From a virus, in the IMG/VR virus record IMGVR_UViG_3300028559_000029, positions 1-64,000 of that record: 64,000 nt of DNA, one strand, 5' to 3'. Each line of letters begins with the position of its first letter. The first letter of the stretch is position 1. The notes beneath the pieces are model-generated. The model saw only the letters and a list, made by a program, of their open reading frames with translations, had not been told where the DNA came from and ran no database searches. Positions 8,039 through 16,652 of this stretch are shown piece by piece. The position numbers and the translations under genes are program-made.

Positions 8039-9084
8039 GTTTAAAAGGTAAAAACATAGGAATATTTTCGGATATTCACATAGGATTAGGTCAAGATAGC
8101 TCGACATGGCACGATATTGTTTTGGATTTTGCTAAATGGGCTACCAAAATTTATTCCGAAGCAGGGATAAATGATATTATTATTACTGGTGATATATTTC
8201 ACAATAGAAGTGAAATAGGCGTTAATACCATTTCGGTTGCTAATGAATTTTTTGAAATTTTAAAGGATTTTAGAATTTTTATTTCAGTTGGAAATCATGA
8301 CAGTTTTTACAAAGACAGATCTGATGTTAATTCAGTCAGTATGCTAAAAGGATGGAAAAATATTACTATTGTTGATAAAAAACCTCTTATTATAGAATAT
8401 AAAAACAAAAAAATTTCTTTAATTCCGTGGGGAACTTCAATTGAAGATATTCCTAAATCTGATATTTGCTTTGGACATTTTGAAATTCAAAGTTTCTATA
8501 TGAATAATTTTAAAACGTGTGATCATGGGTTTGAATCATCAAATATTTTAGAAAAATCTCCATTAGTGTTTTCCGGCCACTTTCACAAGAAGGATGATAG
8601 AAAATACAATAAAGGTAGAATTGTTTATGTAGGAAGTCCATTCCAACAGAACTATGGAGATGCAGGGGATGATAGGGGAATTTATATTTTCAATATAGAA
8701 AACGAAGAATTAAAGTTCGTAGAAAATACGATTTCGCCTAAACATATAAAGATATTTTTAAGTAAATTGCGTGATAAAACGCAGGATGGTGATTATTTAA
8801 AGAATAATGTACCAAATAATATGGTATCTTTGATAATAGATGAGGAAATTCCGAATAATAAAATAGATTTATTAACTGCAAATATACAAAAATTTAACCC
8901 AAAGGCATTTAAACTTGATTATAAATCCGTTGTAGAAGAAAAACTTGAAAATTCTGATATTATAGATTATAATCTATTAGATATGGAAAAAAATATAGAA
9001 GATTTTGTAAACTCAATAGATATTGAGCATAAATCTGATATTATAGACTATCTAAACAATTTATACAAAGAACTAATAGCATGA
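8035..9084 (+). CDS. 47: gp47-like SbcD/Mre11-type recombination nuclease subunit
   Basis: A 349-residue calcineurin-like metallophosphoesterase. The metal-binding motifs are all present in order: DIHIG (about 13), GDIFHNR (about 52), GNHD (about 91), then a GHF and SGHFHK motif near 148 and 181. It fits the nuclease subunit that pairs with the SMC-like gp46 to resect double-strand ends for recombination-dependent replication. In T4 genes 47 and 46 are close neighbours; here gene 46 begins only at 20796, after the glycan cassette. The stop overlaps the start of the first cassette gene (ATGA). Confidence 0.92.
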   Translation: MSLKGKNIGIFSDIHIGLGQDSSTWHDIVLDFAKWATKIYSEAGINDIIITGDIFHNRSEIGVNTISVANEFFEILKDFRIFISVGNHDSFYKDRSDVNSVSMLKGWKNITIVDKKPLIIEYKNKKISLIPWGTSIEDIPKSDICFGHFEIQSFYMNNFKTCDHGFESSNILEKSPLVFSGHFHKKDDRKYNKGRIVYVGSPFQQNYGDAGDDRGIYIFNIENEELKFVENTISPKHIKIFLSKLRDKTQDGDYLKNNVPNNMVSLIIDEEIPNNKIDLLTANIQKFNPKAFKLDYKSVVEEKLENSDIIDYNLLDMEKNIEDFVNSIDIEHKSDIIDYLNNLYKELIA

Positions 9085-9833
9085 ATGATAAAATAGGAAT
9101 AGGAATTATTGATATATATGAACAAGAAGACTTGGATTCTTGTTATTCTTCAATACCAACAGAACTAAAAGAAAACGTTTTTGTTGTTTCATCAACAAAA
9201 AATAAAATGGTAAACGATCAGTATAGAGTATATGGAGAGGTTTCCATGGCAACCCTAAGAAACTGGTTGATTTCTCAGTTTAGAATTAAAAAATACAAAT
9301 ATTTTTTCTTACTTCACTCAAATCAAATAGTAGATGATCCAAACATTTTTGAAAAAACCATAAAATTAGGAGAAACGTTTGGAACTTGGTTTATTCTAGG
9401 CGATGGAAAGCACGGTCTTCCGCTGGAAGATGAGAATAGCGGAGCAACTCTATATGCTTCTCCAGAACTTAATAGTGAATTTATGTTCATGCTTTCCGGT
9501 ATTATCAGTAATAATGGGTATTTCGATGAAAGATTCTACAATACAAAAGATTTGGATGTTTTGGATTACGTAATAAGATTGCGTAAAAAAGGAGTATATC
9601 TTCCTGACAATTATCATCCAACAATTGGAGAAGGATTGAAAAAAAGCTACAATTTCATTAAAAGAATAGGACACAAAGAACTTCCAGATACTCATAGAAG
9701 CGTTGCTTTGTCGTATGCGTATTTTGTTCACAATAACAAGTATATACCCGGTCAAAATGATCCAACTGGAGTTACACAAGAACAGTTATTGCATTCATTA
9801 GAAACCTTACAAAAGAATTATGCAAAAAAATAA
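9081..9833 (+). CDS. Putative GT-A-like glycosyltransferase, first cassette gene
   Basis: A 250-residue protein whose layout resembles the next two genes: an opening strand (KIGIGIIDIYEQEDLDSCYSS), a middle strand followed by KYFFLLHSNQIVDDPNIF where family 2-like enzymes carry the metal-binding DxD, and a later segment with GYFDERFYNTKDLDVLDYVIR. The usual acidic DxD is replaced by HSNQIVDD, so it may bind a nucleotide-sugar in a different way or be catalytically inactive. It overlaps gene 47 by four bases and the next gene by 14, so it is translationally coupled to the recombination genes. Confidence 0.55.
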   Translation: MNDKIGIGIIDIYEQEDLDSCYSSIPTELKENVFVVSSTKNKMVNDQYRVYGEVSMATLRNWLISQFRIKKYKYFFLLHSNQIVDDPNIFEKTIKLGETFGTWFILGDGKHGLPLEDENSGATLYASPELNSEFMFMLSGIISNNGYFDERFYNTKDLDVLDYVIRLRKKGVYLPDNYHPTIGEGLKKSYNFIKRIGHKELPDTHRSVALSYAYFVHNNKYIPGQNDPTGVTQEQLLHSLETLQKNYAKK

Positions 9834-10671
9834 AATAGGTTTAGCGTTAATTACGTGTGATCGTTATAATTTTTTACAAAAAAGTTTAACATCAGTTTTA
9901 AAACATACCAATACATTTGAAAGTAATTTTTTTAAACTCATTGTAATAGATGATACCCCACCTTCTTTACGAGATAATAGCGTTTATGAAGGATTAGGGG
10001 TAGAAGTCATACATACTCAGGGAAAGGAAGGGGTAGGAATAGCCAAAAATTATGGACTTAAAGGTTTAAGTGATGCTGAATGTGAACATATCTTTCTTAT
10101 GGAAGATGATGTTGAGCTTTTAGATCATAAAATTTTTGATTTATACATTAACGCAGCAAAGACAACAGGAATAAAACATTTAAATTTTGGACTCCATGGA
10201 AACCATAATAGAAATTTAAACGGTGATCCCGTTTCTAGAAGAATTATAAATTATCCAGATCAAACTAAAATTATTCTATATCCAAATATATTAGGAGCAT
10301 TTAGTTATTATCATATAGATACCCTGAAAGATGTTGGACTCATCGATGAACAATTTTATAATGCATTGGAACATGTAGATCACACATATCAAATCATCAA
10401 AGCAGGATATCATCCTCATTTTAGATGGTTTGCTGACGTGCAAGATGCGGAAAATTATCTTAAAGATATTGTTCCTGATCATCAAAATAGCAAAATAAGA
10501 TCTCAAGAAGACTTTGCAGAAAATTTCTTAAAAAATCATGAGAGATTTGTTAAGAAAAACAATTTTGCGGTTGTTCAAGGATATGGACCAGTAGAAAACG
10601 AATATACAGAAGAAGAAGTTGTTAAAAATTTACAAGAAATATGGAAAAACCATGCGGAAAAATTGGCGTAG
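9820..10671 (+). CDS. GT-A-fold glycosyltransferase (family 2-like)
   Basis: A 283-residue protein with family 2-like features: an N-terminal strand LALITCDRYNFLQKSLTSVL, an IVIDDTPP segment, a HTQGKEGVGIAKNYGL substrate loop, and the metal-site strand HIFLMEDDVELLD near residue 92. A later GLIDEQFYNALEHVDHTYQI holds candidate catalytic acids. It begins 14 bases inside the previous gene and overlaps the next by 31. It is clearly a paralogue of the N-terminal domain of the following protein (shared NxxEHVDxxYxIIK pattern). Acceptor and donor sugars are unknown. Confidence 0.75.
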   Translation: MQKNKIGLALITCDRYNFLQKSLTSVLKHTNTFESNFFKLIVIDDTPPSLRDNSVYEGLGVEVIHTQGKEGVGIAKNYGLKGLSDAECEHIFLMEDDVELLDHKIFDLYINAAKTTGIKHLNFGLHGNHNRNLNGDPVSRRIINYPDQTKIILYPNILGAFSYYHIDTLKDVGLIDEQFYNALEHVDHTYQIIKAGYHPHFRWFADVQDAENYLKDIVPDHQNSKIRSQEDFAENFLKNHERFVKKNNFAVVQGYGPVENEYTEEEVVKNLQEIWKNHAEKLA

Positions 10672-12116
10672 GGATTATAACTTATAATAGACCTGAGTAT
10701 TATTCTCAAGTATTAAAAAGCATTCCAAGAGACAGGATAGATGCTCTTGTTATTGTTAATGATGGTAAAAATTCATATGTAAATGAATTGGATGGTGATT
10801 ATGTCATAAAACACAATGCTCAATTAGGAGTTTCTGTTTCTAAAAACCATGCCTTGCATTTTTTAATAGAAAAATTTGATTGTGAGTATCTATTTCTGAT
10901 TGAAGATGACATTATCATTAAAGATCCAAATGTATTTGATGAATATATCAAAACTGCAAACTCTACAGGAATACATCATTTGTGTTATGAAAAGGTAGCA
11001 GGTAACGAAAAAACATTAAAATATGTCTTAGAGCAGTGTGATGGAACTAAAGTAGGATTTTATCACAATCCACAGGGGGCATTTATGTATATAAATGCCA
11101 ATCTTATTAAAAAATTAGGATATTTTGATGAATCCTATATAAATGCATTTGAGCATGTGGATTTTGAATATAATTTAATAAAAAAAAACGTTGCTCCACC
11201 TTTTTGGTATTTTCCTGACGTGTTGAACAGCAATGATTATTTAACAGATATAGAAGGAAGCAGCGATAACTCTTCTATAACCAATAAAGAAAATTACAAA
11301 GAAAATGTTGAAAGGTCTGCAAGCCATTTTGTTAAAAAATGGGGACACTTTACCAATCAAATAGAGCCTGTTAGTAAAGATGAATTAGAAAACACTCTTT
11401 CCTTTTTACAATCAAATTATAGCAGGAAAAAAACTATAAATAAAAGCAAAAAACTTTCTGTTATAATACCATATAGAGATAGGAAAAAGGCATTAGACTT
11501 GTTAATACCAAAATTAAAGGGTTACATAGCAAAACAAGTAGAGAATTTTGAATTAATAGTAGCAGAACAAAATGATGATGAACTTTTTAATAAAGGACTT
11601 ATTAATAACATAGCCTTTTTATTAAATCCAAATTCAGATTACTACTGTTTTCATGATGTAGACTTATTGCCAGAGGTTGCTGATTACTCATACCCTGTAA
11701 ATCCTGTTCACATGAGCACTTATTGTAGTCAGTTCAATTATATCGAAGACCCTGCTGCTCTTATGGGTGGTGTGATTGTTTTTAGAAAAGAACATTTCGA
11801 GTTAGTAAATGGGTATCCAATAAATTGTGTGGGTTGGGGGTCTGAAGACAATATATTAGGAGAAAGAGTAAAAAAATCTGAATTAAATGTGTATAGATAT
11901 CCGTTTGGAAGGTTTTATTCTGTTCCACACACTCCCAGAATACAAAATCCTATAGAATGGGAAGCGCATTTAAAAAATGGAAAAATAAGAGAAGATGAAA
12001 TAGCAGGGAAGGTACATTTAAAAGACAATGGATTGTCTAACATAAATTTAAAATACTTTGAAATTTTAATAGAAAATTTTAATGACTATAAACACCTTAA
12101 AGTTAAAAAAACTTGA
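10641..12116 (+). CDS. Two-domain glycosyltransferase: GT2-like plus galactosyltransferase (GT7-like)
   Basis: A 491-residue fusion. Residues 1-265 are GT2-like, with GVGIITYNRPEYYSQVLKSI and the metal motif YLFLIEDDIII. Residues 275-491 resemble the beta-1,4-galactosyltransferase family 7 catalytic domain: LSVIIPYRDR, then YYCFHDVDLLPE (the DVD metal motif), then GGVIVFRKEHFELVNGYP and the signature GWGSEDNILGERV, which matches the family's GWGGEDDD donor/acceptor loop. Such an architecture suggests one protein adding two successive sugars. It overlaps the previous gene by 31 bases; a 40-bp gap follows. Confidence 0.8.
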   Translation: MEKPCGKIGVGIITYNRPEYYSQVLKSIPRDRIDALVIVNDGKNSYVNELDGDYVIKHNAQLGVSVSKNHALHFLIEKFDCEYLFLIEDDIIIKDPNVFDEYIKTANSTGIHHLCYEKVAGNEKTLKYVLEQCDGTKVGFYHNPQGAFMYINANLIKKLGYFDESYINAFEHVDFEYNLIKKNVAPPFWYFPDVLNSNDYLTDIEGSSDNSSITNKENYKENVERSASHFVKKWGHFTNQIEPVSKDELENTLSFLQSNYSRKKTINKSKKLSVIIPYRDRKKALDLLIPKLKGYIAKQVENFELIVAEQNDDELFNKGLINNIAFLLNPNSDYYCFHDVDLLPEVADYSYPVNPVHMSTYCSQFNYIEDPAALMGGVIVFRKEHFELVNGYPINCVGWGSEDNILGERVKKSELNVYRYPFGRFYSVPHTPRIQNPIEWEAHLKNGKIREDEIAGKVHLKDNGLSNINLKYFEILIENFNDYKHLKVKKT

Positions 12117-12156
12117 ATATTTTATAAAATAGTATAAAATATTACTTAATTTGAGT

Positions 12157-12699
12157 ATGAATAAAAGATTATCTATATTAACAGTAACACTAAACCAACG
12201 ATTGCCTGTTTTTCAAAATTTAGCCAGAATACTAAAGGCTCAATCAAACGATTCGGTGGAAATGTTGGCGGTTTGTGATAACGGAGAAAGATCCATAGGA
12301 GCAAAAAGAAACGACTTACTAGAAGCAGCAAAGGGCGATTATGTAGTTTTTGTCGATGATGATGACATGGTTTCTCCTTTTTATGTTTTTGGCATATTAG
12401 AAGCAATAAAATCAAATCCAGATTGTTGCGGAATCGAAGGAATTATAACTCAACATAAAATCGGACCTAAAAAATTTATACATTCTCTAAGATATCAAGA
12501 TTGGTTCGAAGAAAATGATATTTATTATAGATGTCCAAATCATTTAAATCCTATTAAAAGGGAAATAGCACTTGATGTAAGATTTCCAGATGCTTATTAT
12601 GCAGAAGATAAAGCATTTTCATATGGATTACAAGGAAAGTTAAAAACAGAAACTTATATACAAGGTCCAATATATTACTATTACCCATCTAGCACATAA
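12157..12699 (+). CDS. Family 2-like glycosyltransferase (short)
   Basis: A 180-residue GT-A protein. The opening RLSILTVTLNQRLPVFQNL, the SIGAKRNDLLEAAKGDYVVFVDDDDM block near residue 50-75 (nucleotide-binding loop plus DDDD metal site), and a Tyr-rich C-terminus fit glycosyltransferase family 2. I place the start at the ATG at 12157 rather than at the in-frame TTG two codons upstream. The 40-bp gap before it holds TTGAAT-N16-TAAAAT (12113-12140), a possible promoter with a leader of about 10 nt, so the second half of the cassette may be transcribed separately. Confidence 0.75.
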   Translation: MNKRLSILTVTLNQRLPVFQNLARILKAQSNDSVEMLAVCDNGERSIGAKRNDLLEAAKGDYVVFVDDDDMVSPFYVFGILEAIKSNPDCCGIEGIITQHKIGPKKFIHSLRYQDWFEENDIYYRCPNHLNPIKREIALDVRFPDAYYAEDKAFSYGLQGKLKTETYIQGPIYYYYPSST

Positions 12700-12701
12700 T
12701 T

Positions 12702-14024
12702 ATGAAATCAAACTTAAAACTATTAATTAAATTTCCAACCAGAGGAAGACCTGAAAAATTTTTTTCTGTATTGGACAAATATATAGAAATGTCTGAAAAT
12801 ATTTCTAAAACTGCATTTTTAATATCAATGGATAGCGATGATTCTTCTATGAATAACTCTTCTATTATTGATATATTAGAAGGTTATAGAAGTAGAATTA
12901 AATTAGCATATTTTTTTGGTGATAGTAAAACCAAAATTCAAGCTTGTAATGCTGATGTGGATAAAATAACTGGTTGGGATATTATAATGTTAGCATCTGA
13001 TGACATGATTCCGATGGTTAGGGGATATGATCAAATAGTTCGTAATGACATGTATGAAAACTTTAAAAATACTGATGGAGTTCTTTGGTATAATGATGGC
13101 GGACAAAATAATATAAATACATTGTCTATTTTAGGTCGAAAATATTACAATAGATTTGGATTTATATACAATCCTGAATATATAAGCCTTTGGTGTGATA
13201 ATGAATTTACTGATATATCAATTAAACTGGGAAAAGTGTATAGATCACAAGAGGTAATAATAGAGCATCAACACCCTGCATATCAAAAAACTAATTTTGA
13301 TCAATTATATGTAAGAAACGAATCGTATTTCAACATAGATAAAGAAACTTATATTAAAAGAAGTGAACGAAAATTTGATTTGAAAGATGTTTTGGTGTAT
13401 GTAGGAGCACATACGGGAAATAGTTTGCAAAACTATGTAGATAGTTATGATGAAATATATGCATTTGAAGCAAATCCAAATTTTTGCGAGTATTTAAAAC
13501 AAAGATTTAACCCGAATAAAAATGTAAAAATAATAAATGCTGCAATTTGTGAAAAACACAATGAATTTATAGATTTTAATATTTCCAAGAACAATGGTGA
13601 TTCTAGTTCTATTTTAAAAGCAAATAAAGAATCAAATTTATTTGATTTGATAGAAAGTAATCAAACAATAAAGGTTCCTACTATTAATTTAAAAAATTTC
13701 CTAGAGGAAAGAAATATTAAAATGATAAAATCTTATATAAGTGATACACAAGGATATGATTTTATCATTTTAAAAACATTAAAAAATTTGACTGATGATG
13801 GATTGATAGAAGAAATACAATGTGAAGTCGAAAAGAATAATAGCCCAACCATATATGTTAATGAAAACACAGAAAATCAAAACAAAGAGAAAAATTTTGA
13901 TGAATTTTTAAAGGAAAACTACACAAAAGTAGCAACCGGATGGGGAACTCTAGTAGAAAATAAATTTGAAATCGTACCAGAAGATTGGTCTGAATTTGAT
14001 GCTAAATGGAAATTAAAAAATTAA
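12702..14024 (+). CDS. Fusion of a GT-A-like domain and an FkbM-type methyltransferase
   Basis: A 440-residue protein. Residues 1-210 look like a GT-A-like glycosyltransferase: LLIKFPTRGRPEKFFSVL at the start, WDIIMLASDDMIP near residue 90, and NPEYISLWCDNEFTDISI around 165. Residues 225-430 are an FkbM-family SAM-dependent methyltransferase: VLVYVGAHTGNS (SAM loop), IYAFEANPNFCEYLKQRF (acidic residue at strand 2), and later IKSYISDTQGYDFIILKTL. FkbM enzymes O-methylate sugars or polyketides. It starts three bases after the previous stop and overlaps the next gene by 19 bases. A single protein that adds and then methylates a sugar is a reasonable inference. Confidence 0.72.
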   Translation: MKSNLKLLIKFPTRGRPEKFFSVLDKYIEMSENISKTAFLISMDSDDSSMNNSSIIDILEGYRSRIKLAYFFGDSKTKIQACNADVDKITGWDIIMLASDDMIPMVRGYDQIVRNDMYENFKNTDGVLWYNDGGQNNINTLSILGRKYYNRFGFIYNPEYISLWCDNEFTDISIKLGKVYRSQEVIIEHQHPAYQKTNFDQLYVRNESYFNIDKETYIKRSERKFDLKDVLVYVGAHTGNSLQNYVDSYDEIYAFEANPNFCEYLKQRFNPNKNVKIINAAICEKHNEFIDFNISKNNGDSSSILKANKESNLFDLIESNQTIKVPTINLKNFLEERNIKMIKSYISDTQGYDFIILKTLKNLTDDGLIEEIQCEVEKNNSPTIYVNENTENQNKEKNFDEFLKENYTKVATGWGTLVENKFEIVPEDWSEFDAKWKLKN

Positions 14025-14686
14025 TAACTTTTTGTGTATATGGAACCCATCCCATGTACAGTGTTGGTGCATTAAAAAATGCAGAATTGGCATTAAAATT
14101 ATATCCGGATTGGATCTGTAGATTTTATGTCTTTAAAGAATGTTTTCATCTGATACCAGATTTAGAAAAGTTTACAAACACTGAAATTGTATCATGTAAT
14201 AGAAAAGGCAGTCACTATTCTATGATGTATAGATTTTTGCCGTTTGGAGAAAAGGATGTCGAGTATTTCATGTCTAGAGACACTGATTCTAGATTGAGTT
14301 ATAGGGAAAAAGAAGCTGTTGATGAATGGTTGGCATCAAATAAAACATTTCATATAATGAAAGATCATCCCAAATATCATCGCACACCAGATTATCCAAT
14401 ACTAGGTGGTATGTTTGGTGCAAAGGGAAATATCATTGAAAATGCTCAACAAAAAATTATTGATTATGTAAACAATAATAAAGATATGCATGGTATGGAT
14501 CAGTATTTTTTACATTCTATATACCATCAGTTCGCATATAATGATAATATAACACATGACTGTGAGTTTCCATCTCCGAGAAATGTTGAAAGAGATAAAA
14601 TATGGTTTATAGGTCAACCTATTGATGAAAATGAAAATTTTTTTGGACCATCAGAAGATTATATTAAAAAATTAAACGAAAATTAA
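14006..14686 (+). CDS. Putative GT-A-like glycosyltransferase
   Basis: A 226-residue protein. It has an N-terminal LITFCVYGTHPMYSVGALKNAELALKLYP segment, a metal-site-like FMSRDTDSRLSYREKEAVDEWL near residue 90, and a later GMDQYFLHSIYH segment, a layout seen in small GT-A-fold proteins of polysaccharide clusters. The DTD triplet would be the metal ligand. It overlaps the preceding fusion gene by 19 bases and ends three bases before the epimerase gene. No precise family is claimed. Confidence 0.6.
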   Translation: MEIKKLITFCVYGTHPMYSVGALKNAELALKLYPDWICRFYVFKECFHLIPDLEKFTNTEIVSCNRKGSHYSMMYRFLPFGEKDVEYFMSRDTDSRLSYREKEAVDEWLASNKTFHIMKDHPKYHRTPDYPILGGMFGAKGNIIENAQQKIIDYVNNNKDMHGMDQYFLHSIYHQFAYNDNITHDCEFPSPRNVERDKIWFIGQPIDENENFFGPSEDYIKKLNEN

Positions 14687-14688
14687 AA

Positions 14689-15585
14689 ATGAAAAGTTTA
14701 GTTACTGGTGGTAAAGGATTCATAGGAAGTAGACTGGTTAAAAAATTATTAGAAGAAAATGATTCTGTATTTGTCATAGACAATAATAGTTCGAATAATA
14801 ATAATAATTTTATCATTAATGATGCATGTTATTATGATGAGGATCTGAAAAATTTTGATAATATTCTGCCTTTATTTGAAGGAGTGGATAGATGCTTTCA
14901 CTTAGCAGCAGATATATCAATTGATTATTGCAATAAATCACCAAGAGAAAGTGGATTAAACAATTCAAATATAACATTAAACACTTTAGAAGCATGTAGA
15001 TTAAATAATGTTAAAAAATTTATATTTTCTTCTACTTCTGCTGTGTATAAAAATAATTTTGAAAAAAATATTTATAAAGAAGACGATGAAACAAATCCAT
15101 TAAACATGTATTCGGCTTCAAAATTGTACGGAGAAAATCTTTGCAAAATTTATTATAATCTTTATGGAATAGAAACCATTTCACTCAGATATTTTAATGT
15201 TTATGGAGACAACAATTCGATTAGTCCATATTCTTCGGTTTTAGTAAATTTTTTGAACAATAAAAAAGAAAAAAAACCATTACTAATATATGGAGATGGA
15301 TTACAGACTAGAGATTTTGTTAATGTAGATGATGTTGTTGATATTAATATTAAAGCATCTAGAACTTGTTTAAATGAATATGGAGAAGTGTTCAATGTAG
15401 GTACTGGAAAATCCATTTCAATTGAAAAATTAGCATCATTGATATCAAATGATATCAAATTTACAGAACAAAAAAAAGCAGAATTAAAAAATAGTTGTGC
15501 TAATATAGATAAAACCAAAGACCATTTAGATTGGACTGCAAAAATTTTGATACAAGAATGGTTAGAAGGTATATTTAAAGTATGA
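14689..15585 (+). CDS. NAD-dependent sugar epimerase/dehydratase (extended SDR, GalE-like)
   Basis: A 298-residue extended short-chain dehydrogenase. The Rossmann motif is TGGKGFIGSRL (residues 6-16), the serine motif is FSSTSAVY, and the catalytic pair is YSASK (YxxxK, about 142-146). A substrate-side motif LRYFNVYGDNN and GDGLQTRDFVNVDDVV fit UDP-sugar 4-epimerases and dTDP/GDP-sugar modifiers. It would act in the cytoplasm on nucleotide sugars for the neighbouring transferases. Exact substrate is not evident. It overlaps the next gene by four bases. Confidence 0.85.
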   Translation: MKSLVTGGKGFIGSRLVKKLLEENDSVFVIDNNSSNNNNNFIINDACYYDEDLKNFDNILPLFEGVDRCFHLAADISIDYCNKSPRESGLNNSNITLNTLEACRLNNVKKFIFSSTSAVYKNNFEKNIYKEDDETNPLNMYSASKLYGENLCKIYYNLYGIETISLRYFNVYGDNNSISPYSSVLVNFLNNKKEKKPLLIYGDGLQTRDFVNVDDVVDINIKASRTCLNEYGEVFNVGTGKSISIEKLASLISNDIKFTEQKKAELKNSCANIDKTKDHLDWTAKILIQEWLEGIFKV

Positions 15586-16652
15586 ATTTTTTCAACATAG
15601 ATTTACACATATCCATCATAGCTGATATGAAAAAAATATTTACGGATAGTGGACATACCGTATACGATAAATCATTGTCAGAACATACTTGGGTTTTTAA
15701 TAGAAAAAAAGATAGCATTCCCATGCTCGATAATTCTAGATGGATGCATCTTACACCAGAACAATTTTCGAATGAATTTTATAATTTATATAAAGATCAA
15801 ATAGAAAACAAAGTTGATGCTTTTATTGTAACATACCCTCCGATATTTTCATTGCTGTATAAACACTTCAATAAGCCTATTATTATAAATAATCCCATCA
15901 GGTATGAATGGCCTTTTTCATTTAGGAAAAATGATTGGGAATATTTCAATAACTTCTTAAGAGAAGGAGTTGATAATAAAAAAATTTTTCTCGTTGCAAA
16001 TAATATTCATGACAAAAAATACATGGAAGATTTTATCGAAAGAGAGGTAGAACATATTCCTAGTATTTGTGATTATTATGGATCATTATATGAACAAACT
16101 GGTAATACTTTTATATATTATTCTAGAAATAAAATATCAGAAATAACCAACCCTAACATAAAATATAAAGATGATTTATTCAAATCACATACACATAATG
16201 ATTTAGTAAAGCATAGGGGAATAATACACATACCATATCAAATTTCTTATATGTCTATTTTTGAACAATATACATCAAATATACCATTATTTTTTCCTAC
16301 TAAAAAATTTTTAATGGAACTTTATATAGAAAATAAATATAGTGTTCTTAAAGAAGTTTCTTGGAACAATTATTGCGGAGAAGCGAGTAAATCTTTCATA
16401 GAATACAAAGGAAATCACGATCCTAATGATTATAATAACAATGAATCTGTAATGGAATGGTTAAAATATGCAGATTTTTATGACGAGGAATGGATGCCAT
16501 ATATTACATATTTTTCTTCATTTGAAGAATTAAATTCAATTGTAAATACTGTCGATGTTAATAAAATTTCAAATAATATGAAAAATTTTAATGAAACTAG
16601 AAAGTCTTTAATCTATAAAAAGTGGGATATTCTTATAAACAAAATAAAATGA
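15582..16652 (+). CDS. Unknown cassette protein, possibly a GT-B-like glycosyltransferase
   Basis: A 356-residue protein without a clear family signature. It alternates strands and helices across two halves. The second half contains HRGIIHIPYQISYMSIFEQYTSNIPLFFPTKKFLMEL, which has the feel of the donor-binding segment of GT-B enzymes, where a Glu precedes a 'G/N-I-P-hydrophobic' strand. It is also rich in Trp, Tyr and Asn. It overlaps both neighbours by four bases (ATGA), sitting between two sugar-nucleotide SDR enzymes, so a role in the same glycan pathway is inferred. Confidence 0.5.
   Translation: MNFFNIDLHISIIADMKKIFTDSGHTVYDKSLSEHTWVFNRKKDSIPMLDNSRWMHLTPEQFSNEFYNLYKDQIENKVDAFIVTYPPIFSLLYKHFNKPIIINNPIRYEWPFSFRKNDWEYFNNFLREGVDNKKIFLVANNIHDKKYMEDFIEREVEHIPSICDYYGSLYEQTGNTFIYYSRNKISEITNPNIKYKDDLFKSHTHNDLVKHRGIIHIPYQISYMSIFEQYTSNIPLFFPTKKFLMELYIENKYSVLKEVSWNNYCGEASKSFIEYKGNHDPNDYNNNESVMEWLKYADFYDEEWMPYITYFSSFEELNSIVNTVDVNKISNNMKNFNETRKSLIYKKWDILINKIK

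Noticed and set aside
16622-16648. Nine-codon N-terminal extension of the CDP-paratose epimerase-like protein
   Set aside because: The Rossmann strand begins right after the ATG at 16649, which overlaps the previous stop.
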